In this document: piece after piece, positions 18,386 through 28,849 of the stretch
How positions within the stretch are numbered: the stretch's first letter is position 1
Layout: each line of letters opens with the position of its first letter
From: Oscillospiraceae bacterium
GTDB lineage: Bacteria > Bacillota > Clostridia > Oscillospirales > Ruminococcaceae
NCBI GenBank assembly: GCA_902772105.1
Contig: CACXZI010000007.1
Coordinates: 1-64,000 of the forward strand
Reading direction: 5' to 3'
DNA length: 64,000 bases
Position numbers and translations under genes: made by a program
Notes under the pieces: model-generated
Databases searched by the model: none
What the model saw: the letters and a program-made list of their open reading frames with translations, nothing else
What the model was told of the DNA's origin: nothing

Positions 18386-18416
18386 ATGTATATAATTTAA
18401 CAAATGGAGGAATTTT

Positions 18417-21400
18417 ATGTCGGGAAGAAAAAATATAAAGATATACATATTATCTCTAACAATGTGTTTATCAACACTTTCATTTTATACTGCAAGTGCT
18501 ATGGAATTTAAACAAATAGAAATTAATACTCCAAAAGAAGATAAAAGAGAACCTATTGAAATAAACAAAACAAATATAAAAAACTATAGAAAAACAATTA
18601 TGAATTATTTAAATAATATAAACGAAAATTGTTGTGAAGAATATGGAACAGAATATATTAAAAAAAATTTTGACGAAAACTACAAAATACTAAAAAATCA
18701 ATTAGAATATTTAAAATATAATAAAATAGATATGGAAAAATTCACATTACAACTAGAAAAATTTAAAATTTTAAAAATAGATCCAAATAAAAGATATATA
18801 TTTCCTGATGAAGAAACTGAAAATAATCTAATAGAATTTATTAACTATATTAAAAATTTCCTAGAAGAAAAAAAAGAGGAATTAAATGAATATTTAAATA
18901 ACAAAAACAATAAAAACCAAATTGAAATAACAAAAGAAATTGTAGAGATATATAAAAATAAAATAATAAACTATAAAAAAAAGCTTTCCGATCAAAACCT
19001 TGACAAAGAAATTAAAAATAAAAATCTTCAAACACTTTTTTTTTTATTAAATATAACATCTGAAGATAAATTCAACTTTAAAAATTTCATATTAATATTA
19101 TCAAGATTAGAAAATAATAATTCAAATTTATTGAACAATTCTGATTATACCCTTTATTACTTAAAACCGGAAACAAAAAAAAATTTAGAAACTTTCATAA
19201 ATGAAGAAAAAAATTTTTTTATTTTGAAAAATCAGGATATTTTTTTTATAACAGAAGAAGTAATTTTAGAATATATAAAAAACATGAATGAATCACTAAT
19301 TTTTTTCATAAATGAATATATGTGTTTTATACAAAACAAAGATTTAAATATGAGAAAATTGAATAATTTAAAAAATCGAGTTGAAAAATTTTTTTGTTTT
19401 GATAACGAAGAATTTAATTACAAAAAATTCTTAAATAATTTAAAAGAACTATGTTATATGAATTTCATAAACACAAATAATAACTGTAAGCAAAATGAAA
19501 TTTATATTGTTACAAAATCAGCTGCAAAAAACCTAAAATCAAATATTAATAAAACAAAAAACATTATAAAAAATATATATTCTCAAATAGAAAATATTTC
19601 TAAAATCATTAAAAACATGAATTTGGAAAAAAAATTCATAAGTACAGGATTAATAAAAAATTCAATAAATTCATATTTAAACCAATTTTTAAAATATAAA
19701 ATAGATATTTATAAATATACAATAGATATATTCCTAAAATTTTATGAAACAAATGAGTTCATAAATGAAAATTTAAAAAACATACTAGAAAGTCAAAAAA
19801 ATAAGTTATTAAACTACATATATTTAAACAATGAAAAAAAATTAGATAAAAAAAATTTTATAGAAAATTTAAAATCTTTTGTGAAAATACTCCTTAATGA
19901 TAATAATTATAATAAAATTGATTTCACAATTCCAGAATATTATGAAAAAAAATTAGAAGAACAGTTTAACGAAAATAAAAATATTATAGATAATCTTTCT
20001 AAAGAATTTCAAACTAAATATGAAAACATAACAAAAGAAATCAAAAACAACAAAAACATAGATAATGAAAATCAAAAAGAAGTAACCGAAGAAATGATAA
20101 ATAAACTCAAAGAAACATATGAAGAAGAAACAAATCAATTTACTAATTCATTAGACAAAAATTCAAACATAACAAAATATATGGCAAAATATAAAGATAG
20201 TGAAGAACTTGAAAATTACATTGAAATAAACAAAATAAATTTATTAAATAACTTATGTTTAACACATAATAAAAAACTTGATAAAAAAAAATTTATTAAA
20301 CTATTAAAAAAATTTAATATCATAGACGATTTAAATTACAAAATCTCTGAAAAAAATGAATTTGAATTAATTTCGTTTCTTATTAACAATGAAATTAAAT
20401 TAAATAAAAGTTGTTTTGAAAAAATAAATAAAAACAAAATCAATATCATTCCGAACGACAATTTTACAAAACCTAACACACCTTGTAGAGTTCTAACAAA
20501 AGATTCCTTTAATACAACTTTAAATGACATTTCTAAACTTATAAACAATTTTAAAAACGCAACATCAGAATATTTAAAAAATAAACAAAACTATCAAAAT
20601 TTATGTGACATATATAACAATTTAAAAGAAAATAAGTTCATAAAAACAGGTGGGCCTCTTAATATAAAAGACTTTTTAAAAATCTTCACCATAGATTATG
20701 ATGAAACAAAAGAACAATTTATAAATAACGATCCTGCCAATTTAAAAATAGATTGTGAAGAAAATTATGGAAAAGAAATAAAAAAAAGGCTTGATGAAAA
20801 TAATAAAATATTAAAATCTTGTTTTGAAAAACTAGAAAAACACAGTAATGATCTTTTCGAAATAGATGCAAACGAAAATATTAAAACACTACTATCTTCA
20901 TTAAAGGATGATTATGAATGTTTTTCTAATAAAATAAAACAATATATAAATAAATATAAAAAAAATTGTAGTTTATACAAAGATAACCCAGATTTACTAT
21001 CTAGATATTACATATTAACAAATTCAATATTTTTAACGCCTGATGAAAAACTAGATGAAAAAAACCTTTTAGAAATATTAAATTTTTATGATTCCAAAAT
21101 TTTTGATAATAAAACATTATCAATTTCAAAAGAACAAAAAAAAGAATTAGAAAACACCTTCAAAAAATATAAAAATTCCGCTTCTAGACTCTTAAATATT
21201 CTATACTACATATGCAAAAAAGAAGATAGTAAAATATTTGAAATTAAATGTAAAATAAAAGAAATAGACGAAACAAAAAAATTAAAAAATTTTTTAAAAG
21301 AATATAATTCTTTAAATAACATTGAAAATAATAATAAAAAAATTTTTAATAAATTCGAAATAATAGAAAAAAATGTATTTATATACAAAAAAGGATTAAA

Positions 21401-23018
21401 CGCTTTATGTGAAGAAATATATAAACTAAAAAAATTTAATAAAGAATTAAATGATAATGATAATAAAAATATTTTTGATTACATCTATGACATTGAACCA
21501 TTAATATGCTTAGATGAAAACAATAAATTAGATTTTGAAAAATTTAAAAATAATCTAAAATGTGTAGGTTTAATGGACATAGACCCAAATATAGAATATA
21601 CACTAGACGAAAAACTAAAAATTGATTTAGAACAATATTTAAAAACTATAAAAGAAACTATAGAAGAAAACAAAAAACTAGATATTAAAAACAAAAATAT
21701 AATAACCAAAGAAATGGTAAATAATTTTGTAAATATCACAGCAAATTTAGAGGCTAAAATATTAGCAGCAACTCAAAACTATAAAAACAAAAATGAACAT
21801 AATGAAAAAGATTTATTAGAACAAAAAAAAATTTGGGATAAATTAAAAACATTTCTTTATATCACAGAAGAAAATAAAATAAACTACATTAAATTAAAAG
21901 ATAAGCTAAGAGAATTAGGTTATTTAGAAATTGATATAAATAAACCATATTGCCAGTTTGAAGATAAAAATGACGAAAATTATTTAATATGTAAAATAAC
22001 AGAATTAATAAAAATTTACAAAGAAAAAAAATTATTAGATTACTGTAAAGACCTAGACAAATTAGAAAACGTAAACAATAACGCACCAATTCCTAATTTT
22101 AATATTTCAATAATCCCATCTACAAAAATTGATAATATGTTTAATTTATATAGTCTTGAACTATATAAAACATTTTCTGAAAAAATTGATAATTTTTGTA
22201 GTTTAAAAGATAATAAATATAACAAAAAAAATAATAGAAATGATAAAAAAAACAATAACGTAAAAAATAAAGAAAAATTAAAAAATATAATAGACGACTA
22301 TATAAAAATATATAAACTAACATTTTTAAAAGACAAAGAAAAACTTAATGAAAATGCTATAAAAGAAATAGATAAAATAATAAAAGAAGATTTAAAAATA
22401 GATGATTTAGACATAATAAATGGTGATTTTGCAAAAGAATATAAACTTGCATTAGAAATTAACACTAATCGTATTGAAAAAATTATTGATGAAAAAATAA
22501 AAAAATTATGTGAAATAAATACAAATGATGCAAAATATATTAAAGATCAAATTAAAAAAAATAAAAAAAATTTAGAAAAAGAATTTAAAAATTACGGTGA
22601 AAATAATGAAAATCGTATAAATTTAAATGATGAAAATGAAGAAGAAAATAAAATTATATTAGAAGATGCAGCACCAATACTTTTAAACAAAAATATAGAA
22701 AATATAAATAAGCCTATTAACAACATTGATGAATTAAAAGATAATTTTAATGAATTACAAAATAGATTTAAAAATATTATAGATAGTTTTAAAACATTTG
22801 TTGATGATTATGTTAATTTAAAAGATAATCTAGTGGAATCCGAATTAACAAATACATTAGACAAAGATAGCATATCAAAATTTAATAGCATTTATAATAA
22901 CTTTTTAAATGAAAACAAAACTTTCACTAAAAAACAAAATGAAAAAAGAATAAAAAAAGAACAAGAAGAAAAAAGAAAAGAAAAAGAAGAAAAAAAACAA
23001 AAGAATAATAAAAAATAA
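18417..23018 (+). CDS. Large secreted protein of many family A domains, 1533 aa
   Basis: Start ATG 18417 with GGAGG 7 nt upstream. Signal peptide of 28 residues ending TASA, then Met-Glu-Phe-Lys as in the 15583 protein. About nine family A domains in series: cores near residues 103 (IDMEKFTLQL), 220, 340, 473 (LDKKNFIENL), 621 (LDKKKFIKLL), 879 (LDEKNLLEIL), 1036 (LDFEKFKNNL) and 1156. Domain heads such as IEITKEIVEIY (near 168) and FFITEEVILEY (near 280) set the spacing at about 110-130 residues. The C-terminus is helical and ends in a Lys/Glu-rich tail. No membrane anchor or catalytic motif. It is the longest family A member and the best material for defining the domain. Confidence 0.85.
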   Translation: MSGRKNIKIYILSLTMCLSTLSFYTASAMEFKQIEINTPKEDKREPIEINKTNIKNYRKTIMNYLNNINENCCEEYGTEYIKKNFDENYKILKNQLEYLKYNKIDMEKFTLQLEKFKILKIDPNKRYIFPDEETENNLIEFINYIKNFLEEKKEELNEYLNNKNNKNQIEITKEIVEIYKNKIINYKKKLSDQNLDKEIKNKNLQTLFFLLNITSEDKFNFKNFILILSRLENNNSNLLNNSDYTLYYLKPETKKNLETFINEEKNFFILKNQDIFFITEEVILEYIKNMNESLIFFINEYMCFIQNKDLNMRKLNNLKNRVEKFFCFDNEEFNYKKFLNNLKELCYMNFINTNNNCKQNEIYIVTKSAAKNLKSNINKTKNIIKNIYSQIENISKIIKNMNLEKKFISTGLIKNSINSYLNQFLKYKIDIYKYTIDIFLKFYETNEFINENLKNILESQKNKLLNYIYLNNEKKLDKKNFIENLKSFVKILLNDNNYNKIDFTIPEYYEKKLEEQFNENKNIIDNLSKEFQTKYENITKEIKNNKNIDNENQKEVTEEMINKLKETYEEETNQFTNSLDKNSNITKYMAKYKDSEELENYIEINKINLLNNLCLTHNKKLDKKKFIKLLKKFNIIDDLNYKISEKNEFELISFLINNEIKLNKSCFEKINKNKINIIPNDNFTKPNTPCRVLTKDSFNTTLNDISKLINNFKNATSEYLKNKQNYQNLCDIYNNLKENKFIKTGGPLNIKDFLKIFTIDYDETKEQFINNDPANLKIDCEENYGKEIKKRLDENNKILKSCFEKLEKHSNDLFEIDANENIKTLLSSLKDDYECFSNKIKQYINKYKKNCSLYKDNPDLLSRYYILTNSIFLTPDEKLDEKNLLEILNFYDSKIFDNKTLSISKEQKKELENTFKKYKNSASRLLNILYYICKKEDSKIFEIKCKIKEIDETKKLKNFLKEYNSLNNIENNNKKIFNKFEIIEKNVFIYKKGLNALCEEIYKLKKFNKELNDNDNKNIFDYIYDIEPLICLDENNKLDFEKFKNNLKCVGLMDIDPNIEYTLDEKLKIDLEQYLKTIKETIEENKKLDIKNKNIITKEMVNNFVNITANLEAKILAATQNYKNKNEHNEKDLLEQKKIWDKLKTFLYITEENKINYIKLKDKLRELGYLEIDINKPYCQFEDKNDENYLICKITELIKIYKEKKLLDYCKDLDKLENVNNNAPIPNFNISIIPSTKIDNMFNLYSLELYKTFSEKIDNFCSLKDNKYNKKNNRNDKKNNNVKNKEKLKNIIDDYIKIYKLTFLKDKEKLNENAIKEIDKIIKEDLKIDDLDIINGDFAKEYKLALEINTNRIEKIIDEKIKKLCEINTNDAKYIKDQIKKNKKNLEKEFKNYGENNENRINLNDENEEENKIILEDAAPILLNKNIENINKPINNIDELKDNFNELQNRFKNIIDSFKTFVDDYVNLKDNLVESELTNTLDKDSISKFNSIYNNFLNENKTFTKKQNEKRIKKEQEEKRKEKEEKKQKNNKK

Positions 23019-23427
23019 AATTATAAAAACTATAAAAACTAATAATTTCCATTTACTTTTATTATTTTTTTGATAGTATCTATGTCAAAAAAATCCATCT
23101 TAATAGCAATATAAAAAACCAAAAAAATAACTAAAAAAGAATATATTCTAGTAAATTCTAATATTATTCAAAAATAATTTAAATCTGAACACTTATATGA
23201 TAAATTAGATTTTTAAATACAAAACTTCATTTAATGCTTCTCAAAAATTATAAAAATTTATTTTTAAGATTATAATAATAAATAAATACAAATTAAAATT
23301 ATAGCTAAACAATGTACAAAAAACATAAAAAATAAGAACAAAAATCTACAATAAAGTTCAAAAAAATATAAAAAATATTGGATATAATTTACTTAATAGG
23401 TAATAAAATAATAAATAATAAAAAATT
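23019..23427. other. Intergenic spacer, no gene seen
   Basis: AT-rich sequence between the 18417 gene and an orphan-like terminator at 23428. Short coding-like scraps only, no start with ribosome site. Confidence 0.5.
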
Positions 23428-23459
23428 AAAACTCACTGCTATATTGTAGTGAGTTTTTT
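23428..23459 (+). terminator. Intrinsic terminator
   Basis: AAAACTCACT (23428-23437) pairs with AGTGAGTTTT (23448-23457); T-run. Same type as the 4795 hairpin. Confidence 0.8.
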
Positions 23460-23505
23460 GTTATTTTATATTTTAAACATCATAAATATTCCCAAAAAAT
23501 TCATG

Positions 23506-23534
23506 TTGAAAATTTTGTCGATTTTTAATATAAT
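23506..23534 (+). promoter_or_regulatory. Promoter of the 23582 gene
   Basis: TTGAAA, 17 nt, TATAAT: near-consensus. Confidence 0.75.
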
Positions 23535-23581
23535 AACACTAGATATGTAATTTTCCTATAAAAAGACTAAGGAGAATTTTT

Positions 23582-24724
23582 ATGAAAAATAAATATGTTA
23601 AAATATTAGCTTCATCTTTATTTTTAATAATTAACCTAACTAATATTTCTGTTTTGGCAACTAAAATTAAATCTGAAAAAAAAGAAAATTATGTTAATAG
23701 TGTTATAAAAAACATTAGTAAATACTATAAATATTACAAAGATATAGAAACTATTTATGAATTTCCAGAACTTGAAAAAGAAAAAATTTCCAACAATTTA
23801 AATTCAAATAAACTATATACTCCTACAGAAAATTATATAAACCCTAAAAATGAAAAGAAAATAACAGTGATAAGAAAACATCACAAAACATGCCCAAATA
23901 GCACAAATAAAATAAAGCAAGATATACCTACAATAGATATTGATTATTCAAAAATTAAAAAATCAGATAAAATACAACAAAGCAACACAAAAAATAATTC
24001 AACAGAAAAATTAGATGAATATATTAAAAAGATTAAATTACTTTTAATAGAAAGGGAAAAATCAAATTTATTCTCAAGTTTTATAGAACCTAACCCAAAA
24101 TATGATACATATTCAACAGATATTCAACCAACGAATAATAAAAATACTTCAACTATAGATGTTGCTAATTCAACTCCAAATATTACTAATAGAAATATGT
24201 CACACAAACAAAACAATCAAAAATCAAAACAACCAATAAAAAAATCCATAAAAGACATAAATAATAAAACGAAAAATTTAATTAAAAAGGAAAATGCAGA
24301 AATAAAACCGAATGAAATAAATAAAAAAATTAAACTTTCTGGAATATTATACAAAAACAAACACCTACCACCTATAATAAACGAAAAAATAAGCAAAACA
24401 GTTATTATTCCTAAAAATAAAGTTTTGAAACTACCATTAAAAATTCTACCCAAACAAAGTTATAAAAGTTGCTATATTCCTAGACAAAAAAATAAAACAA
24501 AAATTAATAAAAATATATTACCAATAAAAAATTTGAAAATTTTAGCAAAAAATAAATTATTAGCAAAATCAAAATTAGAAAATAAACTGCCACCCGAAAT
24601 AAAAAAAACAGAACACATAATAACAAATAGAAATAAAAATGCTAGAACGAATAGTTTAAAGGAATACAAAAACGAATTAACAAAAACTCGTCATATAAAA
24701 AGTATATTCGAATATATTATGTAA
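23582..24724 (+). CDS. Secreted very basic Lys/Pro-containing protein, 380 aa
   Basis: Start ATG 23582 with AAGGAGA upstream. Signal peptide of about 26 residues ending SVLA, then Thr-Lys; this is one of the four exceptions to the Ala-Met rule. The body is unlike its neighbours: rich in Lys, Asn, Ile, Pro and Thr, poor in acidic residues, with little coiled-coil pattern. The second half holds spaced basic-proline motifs such as LPPII, LKLPLKILPK and LPPEIKK. High predicted pI could suit binding to nucleic acid or an acidic surface, but that is only a guess. Family not recognised. Confidence 0.75.
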   Translation: MKNKYVKILASSLFLIINLTNISVLATKIKSEKKENYVNSVIKNISKYYKYYKDIETIYEFPELEKEKISNNLNSNKLYTPTENYINPKNEKKITVIRKHHKTCPNSTNKIKQDIPTIDIDYSKIKKSDKIQQSNTKNNSTEKLDEYIKKIKLLLIEREKSNLFSSFIEPNPKYDTYSTDIQPTNNKNTSTIDVANSTPNITNRNMSHKQNNQKSKQPIKKSIKDINNKTKNLIKKENAEIKPNEINKKIKLSGILYKNKHLPPIINEKISKTVIIPKNKVLKLPLKILPKQSYKSCYIPRQKNKTKINKNILPIKNLKILAKNKLLAKSKLENKLPPEIKKTEHIITNRNKNARTNSLKEYKNELTKTRHIKSIFEYIM

Positions 24725-25160
24725 TTTTGTTAAAAATTCTAAAAATCAACCTTTAAAATAACTATAAGATATGCTAACTTTTCCTAAATAAATAAGTCAT
24801 TTAAACCTTTTTATATTTTATATCATACTAAAATTTTATTTAATTAATAAGTTTTAAAGTCAAAGACCATATTTTGTTTATACACAAATAAAATTTTTGT
24901 TATTCAAACCATATACTACCAATTCAAAACAAAAAAATATGTATTTTACAATATTTTTTATTTCCACAAACTAAATATTTATATAATATTATTAAAATAA
25001 GAAAAAATAAACTTGAATTTTATCTAATACTAAAATATAGTTAGATTTTACGAAATATATTTATTTTATCTTTGAAATTTATAATATTTAAATCTCCCAT
25101 ACAATTATTTATTAATTAAGAATTTTTATTAATAAATTAGTAAATTAATATAAATATTTG
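24725..25160. other. Intergenic spacer with one weak hairpin
   Basis: No gene. An imperfect hairpin at about 25016-25050 (ATCTAA ... TTAGAT followed by TTTTA) could be a decayed terminator. Confidence 0.4.
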
Positions 25161-25164
25161 ATTG

Positions 25165-25193
25165 TTGAAAACATGTCGAATATCAGGTAGAAT
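25165..25193 (+). promoter_or_regulatory. Promoter of the 25235 gene
   Basis: TTGAAA, 17 nt, TAGAAT. Confidence 0.65.
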
Positions 25194-25234
25194 ATTATCA
25201 CAAGCACTTAAATAAATAATAGGAGGGAGATATT

Positions 25235-26539
25235 ATGTTTAGAAAAAACAACAAAATATTAATTTTAATGTCTATATTAAATTTACTAATTTTTCCAGTA
25301 ACCGCAAATGCTACAAATAAAAATAACGATATTGATAATTTGGACATATCATATATATATGGAGACGATTCAGACACAAACTATCACAGCAACGACATGT
25401 TATTACAAGATGATAATATATTAAATTCACCTAAATTAGATTCTGATACATGGTTAGACCCTAATGAATATAAGGAATTATTTCAAAACAATAACCAATT
25501 TAATACATCTAGAAATAATTTAAGTTATCAAGAATTAATGGATCTTGAGCAATCTATAATGGATGACTCTTTTGATTATGAAAACACAAGTTACGATTCA
25601 TACACATATAATATTAATTTAAATGAATATGACCCCGAAAGTTTAGATGCTGAAATGGACGAAACAAAAATAGAAAAAATAAAAAAATATAATGAAAACT
25701 ACATAACAAATTATAACGAAGTTCTAAAAAAAATATATAATGAAATTGAAATCCTAAAAAAATTGGAACGCAAAGAATATAAAGATCTAACTTTCGAAGA
25801 AGTAAAAGTATTAGACCAATATTTATATACTAATACATCTTTGTTGATTGCAATGTTAAAAGGATATTACCTGCAAAATCCAAAAACTCAAAAAAGAATT
25901 GAGCTTTTTTTAGAAAAATTAGGAAATAAAAATATAGAATGTTTTGAAGAAATGAAAGATTCTTTCAAAAAAGTTATAACAAATCTAAAGGATAAACAAA
26001 AATTAATAAATAGAATAAGAAAAGATTATATATCTATTATAAATAATTATGAATCAAAAAAAACATATTATGAACAAAATATCTCAAATTTAAATTTTAA
26101 TTTAAGTTTATATAGTTATATAATGGCTAATAAAGATTATCTATATACAATAGAGCATTTAACATTTATTAACCACAAATTTAAAGAAATCTATCAAATG
26201 ATGGATGTTTTGCAAAAAGATTTAGCCACTCTAAGAAGTTACTTTAAGAAAAATAAAAACAACAAAAAACCAAGTCTTGAAGAGATAAAAATATATAATT
26301 TTTATAAAGAAAGTTATGATTTTATACTTCAAGTATTATTTGACACAAAAAATAGTATTGATATTTTATACGACATAAGTTATAGCCTAAAAAAAATGAT
26401 GAAAATGAACAAGATTAATTATAAATACTGTAAAAAGTTTATTACAACAATTGATGCTATTTTAGATAATGTAACAAAAAAGAATATAGAACAAAAGGTT
26501 GTTGAATTATATAATGAAATAAACAAATTAGAATTTTAA
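25235..26539 (+). CDS. Secreted helical protein with acidic N-terminus, 434 aa
   Basis: Start ATG 25235 with GGAGGGA upstream. Signal peptide of 26 residues ending TANA, then Thr-Asn (no Met). Residues about 30-140 are acidic and rich in Asp, Asn, Ser and Tyr. From about 150 to the end the protein is Lys/Glu/Tyr-rich and helical, probably one long helical bundle. No internal repeats, no membrane segment, few Cys. I see no similarity to families A-D. Confidence 0.8.
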   Translation: MFRKNNKILILMSILNLLIFPVTANATNKNNDIDNLDISYIYGDDSDTNYHSNDMLLQDDNILNSPKLDSDTWLDPNEYKELFQNNNQFNTSRNNLSYQELMDLEQSIMDDSFDYENTSYDSYTYNINLNEYDPESLDAEMDETKIEKIKKYNENYITNYNEVLKKIYNEIEILKKLERKEYKDLTFEEVKVLDQYLYTNTSLLIAMLKGYYLQNPKTQKRIELFLEKLGNKNIECFEEMKDSFKKVITNLKDKQKLINRIRKDYISIINNYESKKTYYEQNISNLNFNLSLYSYIMANKDYLYTIEHLTFINHKFKEIYQMMDVLQKDLATLRSYFKKNKNNKKPSLEEIKIYNFYKESYDFILQVLFDTKNSIDILYDISYSLKKMMKMNKINYKYCKKFITTIDAILDNVTKKNIEQKVVELYNEINKLEF

Positions 26540-26564
26540 AAAAATTAAGAATAAATAATGTAGT

Positions 26565-26597
26565 ATCACTATTTTAATAATAGTGATTCTTTATTTT
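26565..26597 (+). terminator. Intrinsic terminator
   Basis: 9-bp stem (26565-26573 with 26579-26587), 5-nt loop, then a T-rich tract. Confidence 0.65.
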
Positions 26598-26626
26598 ATA
26601 TTGCAACAACCTATAAAAACCAAATA

Positions 26627-26654
26627 TTGCAATATATTGTTTTTTTGCTATAAT
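26627..26654 (+). promoter_or_regulatory. Promoter of the 26687 gene
   Basis: TTGCAA, 16 nt, TATAAT. Confidence 0.7.
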
Positions 26655-26686
26655 AATGTTAAATTATAGCAAAAAGGAGTAAAAAT

Positions 26687-28720
26687 ATGTCAAAAAAGAA
26701 AAATTTTAAAATCTTAATATATGGGGTTATGCTAACATACGCATTTTTCTCTATTAATGTTAAGGCAATGGAAAACACAAATGAAAACAAAATATTAAAA
26801 GAAAACTATGAAGAAAGCTATCTATCGGAAGAAGATATTAAAAAAGTAGAAGAAGAAAATAGAAATTTATTAGAAAGCAAAAACAAAATAGAAAATTTAA
26901 TAAAAACCAATAATGAATTATTAAATTCTTTAAAAAATAGCAGCAAACAAGAATTAATAAATTTAAATCTTAAAAATGATCGTGATAAAATCATAGAATA
27001 TAAACAAAATGCAGATGTTGAACAAAAATATAATAAATCAAAATCTATGGATTATTACTTTAAAAAAAACATAAAAACTAAAAACCAAAATGAGAATATG
27101 AAAGATAGCCAAAACGCCAAAATTAAACTAGAAAGAATGGCTAATTTTGCTAACAATTTTGATAGAACATATTCAAATTCTATTAATACTAAAACAAATA
27201 ACTACAATATAAAACCAAATGCTGAAAAATATCCAGATGAAAAATATAAAAAAATAAACAATAATATCAACAACAAATCACTAACAAACTTAGAAAACAA
27301 AATCATTGAATGCAAAGAAAATATAAACACCCTAAAAAAAGAATCAATGTCCAATTTAGATGAATATAAAAAACCAATAGAAAATGATAAAAAACAAAAA
27401 ATATATATTAACCATCTACCAAAAATTCATATAGAACTACATTTAAATACATTACTAATTAACTTAGAAAATAGCTTAAAAGAACTTGATAATTTAAAAA
27501 AAGAGCAAACTAAAAATTCAGAAAACAAAATCATTGAATGCAAAGAAAATATAAACACATTAATAAATCAGTCAATAGACATTTTAGATGAATATATAGA
27601 AAAATATAAAGAACCAATAGCAAATGATAGTGTTATTAGAGAAAGATTAAAAGTTATAGATAACGAAATAAAAAATGATAAAGAAACCAAAAAATTTAGC
27701 GAACATATACCAAAAGCATTTAAAGAATTAAATTTAAATTATCTACTAAATATCTTAGAAGACAACATAGAAGGACTTGATAATTTAAAAGAAGAGTCGC
27801 CTAAAATTTTAGAGAATAAATTTATGGCATATAAAAAAAATATAAACAACTTAACGAATCAGTTAATAGATATTTTAGATGAATATAAAAAAAATGGTAA
27901 TCAAATAGAAAATGAAAACGCCATTAAAGAAAAATTAAAATTTACGCAAATAAGAATAGATCAAAAATTTAAAAAAATAACACTATTAAATGAAACAAAT
28001 AAAATATTAGAAGAACTAGACAAACTTTATTTCTTAGAAAACAATGATGTGAAAAATGGAACAATTTATTTTAAAGATATTTATGAAAAACTTAATAATC
28101 CTGATGTATGTGGAGAAATAATAAAACATTACGAAAACGTGATAAAAAACTATAAACCTAAACTAGTAGAATTAAAAATACAATACCATTTAGCAAATAT
28201 AAAAAACCATAGAAGTCGTTTACAATTTAAAAAAAATCAATTAAACAAATTAAAACAACAAAAAACATTAGATGAAGCTAGAAAAATACACTGTTTATAT
28301 TGTGAATATATGTTTTTATCCGTTATAGGCTCTGAATTACATAATATTTATAAATTAAAAAATATAAAAGAAAAAAAAATAGACAAAAAATTTGATTATT
28401 TATTAAGGTTAAACCACGCTTTAGAATTTCTTAAAAGTAAAAAACCGTTAAATAAAAGTTGTTGTGATTCAGAAATATTATCAGAAATATCATCAGAAAT
28501 ATCATCAGAAATATCATCAGAAATATCATCAAAAATATTATCATACATACCATCAAAAATATTATCAAAAATACCATCAAAAATATTATCAGAAATATCA
28601 TCAAAAATATTATCAGAAATATCATCAGAAATACCAGATGAAATAATTTATGAAAAGTTATTAAATAAATATGAAAAAACGGCAAATGAAATAGAAGCAG
28701 AATTAACTAATGAAATATAA
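26687..28720 (+). CDS. Secreted helical protein with three 85-residue repeats and an SSEI-type tail, 677 aa
   Basis: Start ATG 26687 with AAAGGAG upstream. Signal peptide of 27 residues ending NVKA, then Met-Glu. After a Glu/Asn-rich segment come three repeats of about 85 residues (about 204-285, 286-375, 376-450). Each opens ENKIIECKENINTL or a variant and contains a LDEYKK-like helix and a hydrophobic helix. Residues about 595-650 are a minisatellite-encoded run of four-residue units (ISSE, ISSK, LSEI, IPSK). The end is acidic. Not related by eye to families A-D. Confidence 0.8.
   Translation: MSKKKNFKILIYGVMLTYAFFSINVKAMENTNENKILKENYEESYLSEEDIKKVEEENRNLLESKNKIENLIKTNNELLNSLKNSSKQELINLNLKNDRDKIIEYKQNADVEQKYNKSKSMDYYFKKNIKTKNQNENMKDSQNAKIKLERMANFANNFDRTYSNSINTKTNNYNIKPNAEKYPDEKYKKINNNINNKSLTNLENKIIECKENINTLKKESMSNLDEYKKPIENDKKQKIYINHLPKIHIELHLNTLLINLENSLKELDNLKKEQTKNSENKIIECKENINTLINQSIDILDEYIEKYKEPIANDSVIRERLKVIDNEIKNDKETKKFSEHIPKAFKELNLNYLLNILEDNIEGLDNLKEESPKILENKFMAYKKNINNLTNQLIDILDEYKKNGNQIENENAIKEKLKFTQIRIDQKFKKITLLNETNKILEELDKLYFLENNDVKNGTIYFKDIYEKLNNPDVCGEIIKHYENVIKNYKPKLVELKIQYHLANIKNHRSRLQFKKNQLNKLKQQKTLDEARKIHCLYCEYMFLSVIGSELHNIYKLKNIKEKKIDKKFDYLLRLNHALEFLKSKKPLNKSCCDSEILSEISSEISSEISSEISSKILSYIPSKILSKIPSKILSEISSKILSEISSEIPDEIIYEKLLNKYEKTANEIEAELTNEI
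28469..28636 (+). repeat. 12-bp coding minisatellite, about 14 units
   Basis: Degenerate units of the form TCA(T)CAGAAATA encode I-S-S-E or I-S-S-K tetrapeptides. The unit is a multiple of three, so copy-number change would alter length and not frame. For the same reason, frames on both strands look open here. Confidence 0.85.
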
Positions 28721-28790
28721 AAAATAAAATAAAAAAAGCTTTAACTCCCCTGCCCCAATATTTTAAATTTATATTTCCAATATTTGTTTG

Positions 28791-28819
28791 TTGAAAATAT
28801 ATTTCTTTTAAATTAAAAT
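28791..28819 (+). promoter_or_regulatory. Promoter of the 28850 pseudogene
   Basis: TTGAAA, 17 nt, TAAAAT. Confidence 0.6.
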
Positions 28820-28849
28820 AAGAACACAAATTATAAAGGAGATGAAAAT

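Noticed and set aside
18417..23018. Calcium-binding EF-hands in the LDxxKFIxxLK cores
   Set aside because: The Asp spacing does not give the 12-residue D-x-D-x-D-G loop in any copy; the similarity is limited to the LDxxxF helix start.
28464..28646. 60-codon frame of QKYH-type repeats overlapping the 26687 gene
   Set aside because: An alternative frame of a 12-bp minisatellite; any frame looks open there. The sense frame continues a gene with a signal peptide.
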